Positions 24,131 to 32,289 of a stretch of DNA of 44,074 nucleotides are shown in pieces. The DNA comes from an uncultured Flavobacteriales bacterium (lineage in GTDB: Bacteria > Bacteroidota > Bacteroidia > Flavobacteriales_D > CAJJDF01). The position numbers were made by a program, and so were the translations under genes. The notes beneath the pieces are model-generated. The model was given only the letters and a program-made list of their open reading frames with translations, had not been told where the DNA came from and did not search any database. The DNA is taken from the NCBI GenBank assembly GCA_905182785.1, contig CAJJDF010000019.1:1-44074 (forward strand). The letters are read 5' to 3'. Position 1 is the stretch's first letter; every line of letters starts with the position of its first letter.

Positions 24131-24559
24131 CTACATAAATTTCCTAAAGAAAGTTATTCCTGCTTGGTTAAGTAAATTATAATATTTCACTCCATCTTTT
24201 TTGAAAATGATATAACTACTCTCGTTTGTTATTGATATTTCTGCATCCATATAGAAATCATCTTTCACAAGAATCATAACGTATGCTGTGTTTTGTTTAT
24301 TGAAATTTACTGTGGATTTTCCCTGGAGAAAGGTTAAAAAATAGTTAGTCCCCCCTAGATTCGGCAATGAAAAAGTCTTAGAAGTATGGTACATAGTCAC
24401 TTCAACTCCAGACCCATTTGTTTTCAACTCATTATAAATAGAAACAGGAAGAGGGTTTATTAGAATTACTTTTTCAGCAGTATCTACTTGTTTTATTGTG
24501 TCTTGTGAAATTCCTGTAATGGATAAGATCACAAAAAGAAGACTTGCTATTAATTTCAT
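24131..24559 (-). CDS. Secreted protein of unknown function
   Basis: The 142-residue protein has a clear signal peptide (MKLIASLLFVILSITGISQ, cleavage probably after SQ near 19-21). A beta-rich mature domain of about 120 residues follows. It contains two threonine/serine-rich strands (GVEVTMYHTSKTFSLPNLGG) and ends in a hydrophobic-aromatic IIFKKDGVKYYNLLNQAG segment. There is no C-terminal T9SS signal and no lipobox. It is likely periplasmic or outer-membrane associated. It lies 32 bases after the start side of the TraB/GumN-like gene region on the same strand, so the two may share a transcript. Confidence 0.65.
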   Translation of the reverse strand: MKLIASLLFVILSITGISQDTIKQVDTAEKVILINPLPVSIYNELKTNGSGVEVTMYHTSKTFSLPNLGGTNYFLTFLQGKSTVNFNKQNTAYVMILVKDDFYMDAEISITNESSYIIFKKDGVKYYNLLNQAGITFFRKFM

Positions 24560-24591
24560 AATGTAAATTTGATTGGTAAAAGTAAAGATAG

Positions 24592-25470
24592 TTATTGAAT
24601 TTTTTCAATTTTATATCCTTTCAGAAATAAGTAATCAAAAAAGTTCTCTTTTCCAAAAAGATGCTGAACATCAATAGAAATAAAGCATTTTTCTTTGCTC
24701 AAAAAAGAATCAATTGTATTAGCCCAATTTTCATGTTTTTGTTTCCATAAAGTCCCGTGATTACTTTTGTTGTAAGTGAATTTCTCCAAATGAGCATCAT
24801 ATATGTTTTTGTATTCACCCTCAAAATATGAATTTGTTACTATCGAACTAAACTCCTTTTTAAACTCTTTAATGTCCCCAATTGATTCCATGAATTCTAT
24901 TTGTTCGGCAAGGGTAACTTGCGATAAATCTTGGTAATGCTTTTGGAAAGATTCAAGTCCAGTAATACTTTTTTGAGTTGCCATGGCTTGTTTTAACCAC
25001 AAGTATTCAAAATAAATATTTTCTCCATCATTTTGATAAAGAATATCTTGCAAGTAAAATAGGAGCTTTATTCTTGCACTGTCTGGCGACTGAAAAGTAT
25101 TGTTGGCGGTTTTGCTCCATTGGTTTTTTAATTTGGATAAAGTAGTAAAGTTTTCTTCTGAAAGGATCTCTTTCAGTGTTCTATTCATTCCAATTTCTAT
25201 TTCATTTTTAGACAATAGTAAATCAGAGCCGATAATATCTATTTCGGTAATGTAGGTTGAAGAGCTATCAAACAACTCACTGACTCTTTTAGTAATAATC
25301 GTTTCGTTTCCTTTTGTTTTTAGGTGTTTTATGGTTCCAACCAAATAAGATTTTGGAGCTTTGGATTTGGTTATTTCCCAAACGGGCATTTCGGATTTTT
25401 CTCCACAAGAAACTAGGATTGAAAGCAGTAAAAAAGAGGCTAAAAACTGAAGTAGATTGAGTCTATTCAT
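24592..25470 (-). CDS. TraB/GumN-family lipoprotein
   Basis: The protein is taken as 292 residues from the ATG complementary to 25468-25470, because this start gives a normal lipoprotein signal (FLASFLLLSILVSCGEK, lipobox Cys at about 22). An upstream in-frame ATG at 25566 would put 32 non-signal residues in front of it. The mature part follows the TraB/GumN pattern: WEITKSKAPKSYLVGTIK at its start, ITGLESFQKHYQ in the middle, and DVQHLFGKENFFDYLFLKGY at the end, where the family has a GxxHLxG motif. Here the first glycine is replaced (ISIDVQHLFG). Family members are proposed metal-dependent proteases or erythromycin-esterase-like hydrolases. The function here is unproven. Confidence 0.75.
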   Translation of the reverse strand: MNRLNLLQFLASFLLLSILVSCGEKSEMPVWEITKSKAPKSYLVGTIKHLKTKGNETIITKRVSELFDSSSTYITEIDIIGSDLLLSKNEIEIGMNRTLKEILSEENFTTLSKLKNQWSKTANNTFQSPDSARIKLLFYLQDILYQNDGENIYFEYLWLKQAMATQKSITGLESFQKHYQDLSQVTLAEQIEFMESIGDIKEFKKEFSSIVTNSYFEGEYKNIYDAHLEKFTYNKSNHGTLWKQKHENWANTIDSFLSKEKCFISIDVQHLFGKENFFDYLFLKGYKIEKIQ

Positions 25471-25571
25471 TCCAATAAATTTTAAAATTTGAATTTCGGT
25501 TGTATTACTCCTAAAAGTAACCCAATAATCTCTATATTTAAAAAATAAATCCAAAAAATAACACACGTTTC

Positions 25572-27023
25572 ATGTCGCCATTTTTTCTTTTTTCTTTACT
25601 TATAGCCTATTTCCTTCTTTTAATTGGGATTTCATATGTAACAAGTCGTGGTGCAAATAATGAAACATTTTTCTTAGCCAATAAAAAGTCTCCATGGTTT
25701 TTGGTAGCCTTCGGAATGATTGGAGCTTCGCTTTCAGGAATTACATTTATTTCCATTCCAGGTTGGGTGGGAAATTCTGCCAAGCAATTTGGTTACATGC
25801 AAATGGTTTTGGGTTATTTGGTGGGTTACTTCGTTATAGCTTATGTTCTCATGCCTTTGTATTACAAAATGAACGTGACTTCCATTTATACTTACTTAAA
25901 AAATAGATTTGGATTTTATTCTCATAAGATTGGCGCACTTTATTTTTTGCTTTCAAGAATAATCGGAGCGTCAATTCGCTTATTGTTAGTGTCTAATGTG
26001 CTTCAAGTCTTTGTTTTTGATGAGTTAAATATTCCATTTGAAATTACCGTGTTAATTTCTATTGCTCTTATTTGGGTGTATACTTTCAAAGGAGGAATAA
26101 AAACTATTATTTGGACAGATACTTTACAAACGCTTTTCATGTTGCTTTCTCTTGGTTTTACATTTTGGTTTTTATCCAAAGAGCTCAGCTTATTAGAAAC
26201 GGGAGGAGTAATAGAAACGATTATAAACAGTAAGTATTCACAAATTTTCTTCTTTGAGGACTGGAATAGTGGAACTCATTTTGTCAAAATGTTCTTTGGT
26301 GGAATTTTTATTGCAATAGGCATGACGGGACTTGATCAAGACATGATGCAGAAAAACTTGAGTTGTAAAAACTTAAAATCTGCACAAACGAATATGGTCT
26401 TTTTTAGTATTGTATTGGTTTTTATTAATCTTATATTTTTAGGCTTGGGAGCATTACTTTATATGTATGCCGAGCAACAAGGAATCGCGATTCCTGAAAA
26501 AACAGATTTATTATTTCCTCAAATTGCATTAAAAAGTAACATGGGTATTGGGATAGGAGTATTGTTCTTATTAGGATTAATTGCTGCAGCTTATTCTTCT
26601 GCTGATTCTGCTCTTACTTCGCTTACAACTTCTGTATGTGTCGATTTTGTGGAGACAGAAGAAAAGAAAGTGTCAAAATCTACTCGTATGAAAATTCATA
26701 TAATCATGTCGGTAGTTTTGTTTATTACCGTTATTATTTTGAATTCCACTTTGGATGAAAGTGCAATTTGGACATTAATCAGGTTAGCTGGATATACCTA
26801 CGGTCCTTTAATAGGGTTGTTTTTCTTTGGGATTTTAACCAAATTCAAGATTTATGATAAGTTTGTAATTATTGCTTGTATTATTCCTCCCATCTTGTCT
26901 TACTATATTGATAAATACTCGGTAGATTTATTCAATGGATTTCAGTTTGGAGGAGCATTAATAATATTGAATGCAGTACTAACTTTTTTGAGTTTGCTGA
27001 CTATTATAAAAAGAAAGAATTAA
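25572..27023 (+). CDS. Sodium:solute symporter (SSS family)
   Basis: The 483-residue protein is an inner-membrane transporter with about 13 hydrophobic helices. It starts [20 protein letters not shown]. It shows the SSS hallmarks: [28 protein letters not shown] in TM2, [13 protein letters not shown] in the middle and [17 protein letters not shown] (about 338-354), the Na2-site helix. It couples sodium entry to uptake of an organic solute that cannot be named from sequence. The closest general classes are the sialic-acid/sugar-like and uncharacterised Bacteroidota SSS proteins. It is divergent from the TraB/GumN-like gene and convergent with the TPR gene, which overlaps its end by 4 bases. Confidence 0.92.
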   Translation: MSPFFLFSLLIAYFLLLIGISYVTSRGANNETFFLANKKSPWFLVAFGMIGASLSGITFISIPGWVGNSAKQFGYMQMVLGYLVGYFVIAYVLMPLYYKMNVTSIYTYLKNRFGFYSHKIGALYFLLSRIIGASIRLLLVSNVLQVFVFDELNIPFEITVLISIALIWVYTFKGGIKTIIWTDTLQTLFMLLSLGFTFWFLSKELSLLETGGVIETIINSKYSQIFFFEDWNSGTHFVKMFFGGIFIAIGMTGLDQDMMQKNLSCKNLKSAQTNMVFFSIVLVFINLIFLGLGALLYMYAEQQGIAIPEKTDLLFPQIALKSNMGIGIGVLFLLGLIAAAYSSADSALTSLTTSVCVDFVETEEKKVSKSTRMKIHIIMSVVLFITVIILNSTLDESAIWTLIRLAGYTYGPLIGLFFFGILTKFKIYDKFVIIACIIPPILSYYIDKYSVDLFNGFQFGGALIILNAVLTFLSLLTIIKRKN

Positions 27024-28411
27024 GAATTGAAATTCTCAATAATAGAAATGTATTCAGGTAATTCGACAATTTCTGGATAATAATCAAGCAAGTCTTTGTG
27101 ACCTTCGTATTTTTCATCCAAACATTTCTCCAGCAGATTAATTGCTTTTTTTGTTTGTCCCAACATTTGTAAATAGGCAATTAATCGGTATTGAGCTTTT
27201 ATTTGATCCGATTTTTTAATGTAATCTATAGCTTCTTCCAAAGAAAGATTTTCTGCAATAAAATTCGAAAAATCTAAAATGATCTGAATGTTTTTTTCAG
27301 TGTTAAATTCATCCGCTTTATTATAAGAAAAATAGGCGTCTTCATACCTTTCTAGTCTATTGAAAACTTCTCCAGCAATGTACCAGCTATCTGCATTCTT
27401 TGGGTATAATCTATTGGCTTTTTCAATAAACGGCAAAGATTCAATTGTAAGTCCCAGTTTATCTTTTATTATTGCCATTCCTACCAAAGCTTCCTGGATA
27501 TTTTCGCTAATGGAAAGAGCTATTTCGAAACTTTTTTCAGCTTCTTTATAATTTTCTAATTTTTCGTAACATTCACCAATGTAGCAGAAAGTAATTGCTT
27601 GGTTGTCTTCGTATTCAAATGTTTTATAATAACACTCAAGCGCTTGCCCGTATTCTTTTAAATTATAATGAGCATTCGCTTTATTGAAATAGGCAGAAGC
27701 GAAATCGTCTTTAATTAAAGTGGCGTATTCAAAAGAAAAAACTGCTTTTTTATACTCTTTCTTTTCATTGTATACAATTCCTAGGTTGTACCAAGCATTG
27801 TAAGAATATGGGTTTTCATCCAAGAATTTATTATAAAATGCAATGCATTCGTCTTGTTTACCCATTTCCTCATAGAAATAAGCAATTTCGAACAGTAATG
27901 TGTCCTCTTCTGGGTTCAATTCTAAAGCAAGAATTAGATACTTCAGTGCATTATCATAATCCCTTAACGATTCGTATTCCCAAGCCATGTCATTATAAAT
28001 TAAATCGAGATTTTCTCCTTCATTTCTATCCAAGTACTCTTGGTAAAATCCGATTGACTTTTTGTGATTTCCCTGGTAGCTAAAAATCTCAGCCTTTATT
28101 ATTAATATTTCTAGATTGTTGGGTTCAACTTCAAGAGTTTTGTTGGCGTATTTAAGGGCAGTTTTATATTCGCCTTGTGCCAAGTATACTTGTGCTAAAT
28201 GAAGCCTCACATCTCCAGATACAGGGTGTAGATTAAGTCCAATTTTAAGAATAACTAAGGCCTTATTTATGATTCCCTTTTCCAAATAATAATTGGCAAC
28301 ATTGCTTATTTCCTCAACATCCAAGTAGAAGGAATCTTTGTTTTTAAGTTTAAGCTCAATGTTTTTAATTAATGATTTAAACTCTTCGTTATTGGCGTCA
28401 AAATCATGCAT
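27020..28411 (-). CDS. Tetratricopeptide-repeat protein
   Basis: The 463-residue acidic protein consists almost wholly of TPR units. Repeating W/Y-x-L/I-x-x-A/G-x-x-Y patterns recur every 34 residues, for example [31 protein letters not shown] and [28 protein letters not shown] count about ten to eleven repeats. There is no signal peptide or membrane helix, so it is a cytoplasmic scaffold for protein-protein contacts. It is the third gene after the sigma factor and rsmG (13-base gap), an order recurrent in Bacteroidota. The partner is unknown. Confidence 0.88.
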   Translation of the reverse strand: MHDFDANNEEFKSLIKNIELKLKNKDSFYLDVEEISNVANYYLEKGIINKALVILKIGLNLHPVSGDVRLHLAQVYLAQGEYKTALKYANKTLEVEPNNLEILIIKAEIFSYQGNHKKSIGFYQEYLDRNEGENLDLIYNDMAWEYESLRDYDNALKYLILALELNPEEDTLLFEIAYFYEEMGKQDECIAFYNKFLDENPYSYNAWYNLGIVYNEKKEYKKAVFSFEYATLIKDDFASAYFNKANAHYNLKEYGQALECYYKTFEYEDNQAITFCYIGECYEKLENYKEAEKSFEIALSISENIQEALVGMAIIKDKLGLTIESLPFIEKANRLYPKNADSWYIAGEVFNRLERYEDAYFSYNKADEFNTEKNIQIILDFSNFIAENLSLEEAIDYIKKSDQIKAQYRLIAYLQMLGQTKKAINLLEKCLDEKYEGHKDLLDYYPEIVELPEYISIIENFNS

Positions 28412-28424
28412 AGGAGTGTTGTTT

Positions 28425-29051
28425 TTAAATTACAACTTGAATTACTTTTTTTGTTTCGAAAAAATCTTCTGCAAAATACGAAGATATTGGATAAGAAGTA
28501 TATTTTTTTCTTATTTCATTCAATTCTTCTGTTAAATCTCCACCTTTTAGGTAGAGAATTCCGTTTGGTAATTCATTAAAACCTTTTTTATTGAAATTTG
28601 CTTTAATCCAATCAATAAAAGGATCTAATCTTGTCACAGCTCTGCTCACAACAAAATCATATTTATCATTTATTTGCTTGGCATTTATGTGGCTTCCTTT
28701 TACGTTTTTTAATCCCAAAGATTTAGCTACACCATTCACAACTTTTATTTTTTTTCCGATAGAATCTACTAAATGAAAGTGGCACTTTGGAAAAATAATG
28801 GCTAAAGGAATTCCAGGAAAACCTCCTCCAGTTCCCACATCAAGAATTCTTGTGTTTGGCTTAAAATTTAAAACCTTTGCAATGGCTAAAGAATGAAGTA
28901 CGTGTCTCTCGTAAAAATTATCCATGTCCTTTCGACTAATTACATTAATTTGAGCATTCCACTCTTCGTAAAGTGGTTTTAGTTCTTGTAATTGCTTAAC
29001 CTGAATAGGGTTTAGGTTAGGAAAATAATGTAGTATTTGTTCAAAGTCCAT
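28425..29051 (-). CDS. rsmG: RsmG, 16S rRNA (guanine527-N7) methyltransferase
   Basis: The 208-residue SAM-dependent enzyme modifies G527 in the 530 loop of 16S rRNA, and its loss gives low-level streptomycin resistance in other bacteria. Diagnostic blocks are YEEWNAQINVISRKD (28-42), ERHVLHSLA (48-56), DVGTGGGFPGIPLAI (71-85), DSIGKKIKV and VVSRAV (about 132-137). Its ATG overlaps the stop of the sigma factor gene by one base (TAATG), showing translational coupling. Full length for the family. Confidence 0.95.
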   Translation of the reverse strand: MDFEQILHYFPNLNPIQVKQLQELKPLYEEWNAQINVISRKDMDNFYERHVLHSLAIAKVLNFKPNTRILDVGTGGGFPGIPLAIIFPKCHFHLVDSIGKKIKVVNGVAKSLGLKNVKGSHINAKQINDKYDFVVSRAVTRLDPFIDWIKANFNKKGFNELPNGILYLKGGDLTEELNEIRKKYTSYPISSYFAEDFFETKKVIQVVI

Positions 29052-29662
29052 TAAATGTAATCCATTTTAGGTTTAATAATTTCTTCTAGGGTTTTTCTAG
29101 CTCTATACAACTGAGCTTTAACTGTACCAAGTGATAAATCTAATTCAGTAGAAATCTCATCATAAGACAATCCTTTGAAATACCTCATTTCAATAAGCAA
29201 TTTGTACTGGGGCTTTAGCTCAGAAACTAATTCCCTCATCAATTTGAATTTTTGGTTTCTAATTGCTTCTTCTTCCGGGTTCCTTCCTGTAGAAGGTAAG
29301 AAAATATAAGGCGCATTATTGTCGTCACTCGAGTAATCAATGTCAATGGATGTAGTCTCCATTTTTTTCTTTCTTAGGTGGTCAATACAATTGTTAGATG
29401 CAATTCTAAACAACCAAGTACTAAATGCAAATTTTGGAGAGTATTGTTCTAGATTCATAAAAGCTTTTCCAAAGGCTTCGAGTGTTAAATCTTCTGCATC
29501 ATCTTTATTTCTTACCATTTTCAAGAGCATGAAATAAATAGAATCTTTGTAGCGTGACATTAATTCCGTGTAAGCGCTATCGTCTTTTTTATGAATAGCC
29601 CTTTGGATTAATTCATAATCTCCTTTGGCTTTTTCCGAAAAATTTTCTCCTATTTTAGTCAT
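29051..29662 (-). CDS. ECF-type RNA polymerase sigma factor
   Basis: The 203-residue protein has sigma region 2 (about 20-95: YTELMSRYKDSIYFM, NKDDAEDLTLEAFGKAF, FSTWLFRIASNNCIDHLRKKK) and region 4 (about 140-195: LVSELKPQYKLLIEMRYFKGLSYDEIS and LDLSLGTVKAQLYRARKTL). There is no region 3 and no cognate anti-sigma gene. The downstream genes are rsmG (1-base overlap) and a TPR protein. This RpoE-like sigma beside rsmG is seen in several Flavobacteriales, so it is more likely a housekeeping ECF factor than an acquired one. Control appears to be transcriptional rather than through an adjacent anti-sigma factor. Confidence 0.93.
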   Translation of the reverse strand: MTKIGENFSEKAKGDYELIQRAIHKKDDSAYTELMSRYKDSIYFMLLKMVRNKDDAEDLTLEAFGKAFMNLEQYSPKFAFSTWLFRIASNNCIDHLRKKKMETTSIDIDYSSDDNNAPYIFLPSTGRNPEEEAIRNQKFKLMRELVSELKPQYKLLIEMRYFKGLSYDEISTELDLSLGTVKAQLYRARKTLEEIIKPKMDYI

Positions 29663-29693
29663 TTATATAGTTAGCTTGCATTTTAAAATTACT

Positions 29694-29726
29694 CAAAAAT
29701 ATAAGTTCTATACTACTTTCAGCAAA
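29694..29726 (-). promoter_or_regulatory. Putative promoter of the sigma/rsmG/TPR operon
   Basis: On the minus strand TATTTTTG (complement of 29694-29701) matches TAnnTTTG and TTTG (complement of 29723-29726) lies 21 bases upstream. The leader would be about 25 bases. The rest of the 319-base gap to tgt holds one hairpin near 29766-29796 (CTGTCAGTA facing TATTGACAG) and otherwise nothing I recognise. Confidence 0.5.
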
Positions 29727-29916
29727 GTACTTACAAACGGTTAATTGTTATTATTTAATCGAAGCTGTCAGTATTTTTTTTAAACTATTGACAGATAGAA
29801 TTTAATGAGACTTTAAGGCTGTTGTTTACATGGGAGACTAAAAAAATAGATAGATTTATTATTCTATTTTTTTTCTTACCTAAGAAGCAAGCAAATAAAC
29901 TATGACTTGTTCTATT

Positions 29917-29945
29917 CCATAATTAGATGAAAAGTATTAGTTTTG
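29917..29945 (+). promoter_or_regulatory. Promoter of tgt, deciding its start codon
   Basis: TTG (29917-29919), an 18-base spacer and TAGTTTTG (29938-29945) form a good Bacteroidota promoter. The -7 element overlaps an in-frame TTG at 29943, so that codon cannot be the start. The next in-frame start is the ATG at 29982. Confidence 0.6.
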
Positions 29946-29981
29946 TTTACATATATTTCATCAATAAAAACTTTATCCTAC

Positions 29982-31112
29982 ATGGATTTTAAACTATTAA
30001 AAGTAGACCAAGATACACGAGCAAGAGCTGGAGTTATAAAAACAGATCATGGAGAAATTGAAACGCCAATTTTTATGCCTGTAGGGACTGCCGGAACTGT
30101 AAAAGGTGTTCATCAAAGAGAATTGGATGAGGACGTAAAAGCACAAATTATTCTTGGAAATACATACCATTTGTATTTACGTCCCAAAATGGAAGTGCTA
30201 GAAAAAGCTGGAGGTTTACACAAGTTTATGAATTGGGACAAACCAATTTTAACGGATTCAGGTGGATATCAAGTTTATTCTCTCTCTGGAAGAAGAAAAA
30301 TTACGGAAAAAGGGGTGACTTTTAAATCTCACATTGATGGATCTAGTCATTTTTTCTCGCCAGAATATGCAATGGACGTTCAAAGAACAATTGGAGCAGA
30401 TATTATAATGGCCTTTGATGAATGTACTCCTTATCCTTGCGAATATGGATATGCAAAGCGCTCTATGGAAATGACCCACAGATGGCTAAAAAGATGTTGC
30501 ACAAGATTTGACGAAACAGAAGCAAAATATGGTTACAACCAAACATTATTTCCTATTGTACAAGGAAGTGTCTATGATGATTTGAGAGTAAAATCAGCAG
30601 AGTTTATTGCAAGCATGGATCGTGAAGGGAATGCAATTGGTGGATTATCAGTTGGGGAGCCAGCAGAAGATATGTATAAGCACACAGATATTGTTACGAA
30701 TATTTTACCAAAAGACAAGCCAAGGTATTTGATGGGAGTAGGAACTCCAATCAATATATTAGAAACTATTGCACTTGGTATTGATATGTTTGACTGTGTA
30801 ATGCCAACTCGTAATGCCCGCAACGGGATGTTATTTACAAGCGAAGGTTTTATTAATATCAAAAATAAGAAGTGGGCAGAAGATTTTTCACCTATAGATC
30901 CAAACGGAACTTCTTACGTAGATTCCTTTTATAACAAGGCTTACTTAAGGCATTTGGTAATTTCTAAAGAAATATTGGGAGCACAAATTGCGAGTATACA
31001 CAATTTATCTTTCTATGTTTGGTTAGTAAAGGAAGCTAGAAAACACATTATTGCAGGAGATTTCCATCCATGGAAAACTGAAATGGTGAGAAAAATGGCA
31101 ACTAGACTTTAA
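29982..31112 (+). CDS. tgt: Tgt, queuine/preQ1 tRNA-guanine transglycosylase
   Basis: The 376-residue enzyme exchanges guanine 34 of Asp, Asn, His and Tyr tRNAs for preQ1. It has the N-terminal PIFMPVGTAGTVKG block, LTDSGGYQVYSLSGRRK with the active-site Asp, IMAFDECTPYPC, GGLSVGEP, and the second catalytic Asp in FDCVMPTRNARNG. The usual structural zinc site (CxCxxC then His) is altered. Where the cysteines belong the sequence reads NGTSYVDSFY, while the fourth ligand's histidine in SIHNL remains. I recall the same in other Bacteroidota Tgt proteins. The ATG at 29982 is preferred because the earlier TTG lies in the promoter. The LptF/G gene follows after 7 bases. Confidence 0.94.
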   Translation: MDFKLLKVDQDTRARAGVIKTDHGEIETPIFMPVGTAGTVKGVHQRELDEDVKAQIILGNTYHLYLRPKMEVLEKAGGLHKFMNWDKPILTDSGGYQVYSLSGRRKITEKGVTFKSHIDGSSHFFSPEYAMDVQRTIGADIIMAFDECTPYPCEYGYAKRSMEMTHRWLKRCCTRFDETEAKYGYNQTLFPIVQGSVYDDLRVKSAEFIASMDREGNAIGGLSVGEPAEDMYKHTDIVTNILPKDKPRYLMGVGTPINILETIALGIDMFDCVMPTRNARNGMLFTSEGFINIKNKKWAEDFSPIDPNGTSYVDSFYNKAYLRHLVISKEILGAQIASIHNLSFYVWLVKEARKHIIAGDFHPWKTEMVRKMATRL

Positions 31113-31119
31113 ATAACTT

Positions 31120-32211
31120 ATGTTTAAAACAATAGATAAATACATAATTAAGAAAATACTGAGGACATTCTTCTTCTCAATTATCTGTGTACTTTGTATT
31201 ATCGTAGTGTTTGATATTTCTGAAAAGATAGATGATTTTCTGAAGACTAAACTTTCTATTTTAGAATTGTTGACTCAGTATTACAGTGGATTTGTAGTGT
31301 ATATAGGGAACATGTTTTTTCCTTTGTTTGTACTCATTACTATTGTGATGGTTACGCTTAAGCTAAATCAAAGAAGTGAAATAACGGCTATTCTCAGCAC
31401 AGGAATTAGTTTCAATAGAATGTTGAGACCCTTTTTTGTTGGAGTTGGACTAATAGTTATGTTTTCATTTTACATTAATTTTGTGTTGTTGCCCAAGGCA
31501 AACCAAAAAAGGATGGCGTTTGAAAACGTACACACCAATTACGCATCTATTCTTTCTGGAGTTCATTTTGAAGTCGTCCCAGGGACTATTGTTTCTTATA
31601 AATCCTATAATTTTAAAGAAATGAAATCTGTATCGGAATTATGGATGGATAAATACGTGAAAGATGAATCTGGCCTGAATAAGTTACATTATACTTTGTA
31701 TGCCAATTATGCTTATGGCGATAGTAATACAAATCATTTTAGTCTTAAGAACGTTACTGAAAGGTTTCATTTACCTATGGGTGATAGTATATTGAGACAT
31801 AGAACAAAAGACACTACGCTTAGTTTTGGGCTCAAGGATTTGGGACAAAGAAACGAAGTGGTTTCAACTATGTATTATGGCGAATTGATTGCTTACAGAG
31901 ACAAAGAAAAAATGAAAGGTTCAGCAATAGTTCCTTTTGTAGAAATAGAAATTTATTCAAGAACTTCTAACCCCTTATCTCTTTTTATACTGGCTTTATT
32001 GGGCGTTTGTATTAGTATTTCTCCTGCAAGAAGTAAAGTTGGATTAACGATATTACTTGGGATTGGTTCTGTAGCACTTTATTTTGTATTCAATAGGTTT
32101 TCTACGGTTGCAGCAACCAATGCCGGATTAAATCCTTTTATTGCTGTTTGGGCACCAAATCTTATCCTTTTAGTCTTTTCTTTGTACTTATATTGGAGAA
32201 CTCCAAAGTAA
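31120..32211 (+). CDS. LptF/LptG-family LPS-export permease
   Basis: The 363-residue inner-membrane protein has the YjgP/YjgQ layout. It shows an N-terminal FKTIDKYIIKKILRTFFFS segment and three helices (about 13-33, 55-80, 98-120), a periplasmic beta-jellyroll of about 130 residues (about 130-275), and three C-terminal helices ending YLYWRTPK. LptFG with LptB2 drives LPS from the inner membrane to the LptA bridge. Whether this is LptF or LptG is not clear from the sequence; Bacteroidota have both, with one commonly next to tgt as here. Seven bases separate it from tgt, so they form an operon. Confidence 0.92.
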   Translation: MFKTIDKYIIKKILRTFFFSIICVLCIIVVFDISEKIDDFLKTKLSILELLTQYYSGFVVYIGNMFFPLFVLITIVMVTLKLNQRSEITAILSTGISFNRMLRPFFVGVGLIVMFSFYINFVLLPKANQKRMAFENVHTNYASILSGVHFEVVPGTIVSYKSYNFKEMKSVSELWMDKYVKDESGLNKLHYTLYANYAYGDSNTNHFSLKNVTERFHLPMGDSILRHRTKDTTLSFGLKDLGQRNEVVSTMYYGELIAYRDKEKMKGSAIVPFVEIEIYSRTSNPLSLFILALLGVCISISPARSKVGLTILLGIGSVALYFVFNRFSTVAATNAGLNPFIAVWAPNLILLVFSLYLYWRTPK

Positions 32212-32289
32212 TTTAGTTTAAAGCGATTGTTAAAAATTCGGTAATATTGTTTAAGTTTATAGTATTAAACAAATTACAGAAAAGAAGAA

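Noticed and set aside
25471-25566. Upstream ATG giving a 324-residue TraB/GumN-like protein
   Set aside because: It would place 32 polar and aromatic residues before a perfect lipoprotein signal peptide; the inner ATG is more sensible.
29943-29981. In-frame TTG as start of tgt
   Set aside because: It is part of the TAGTTTTG -7 element, and Tgt proteins normally start as does the ATG at 29982.
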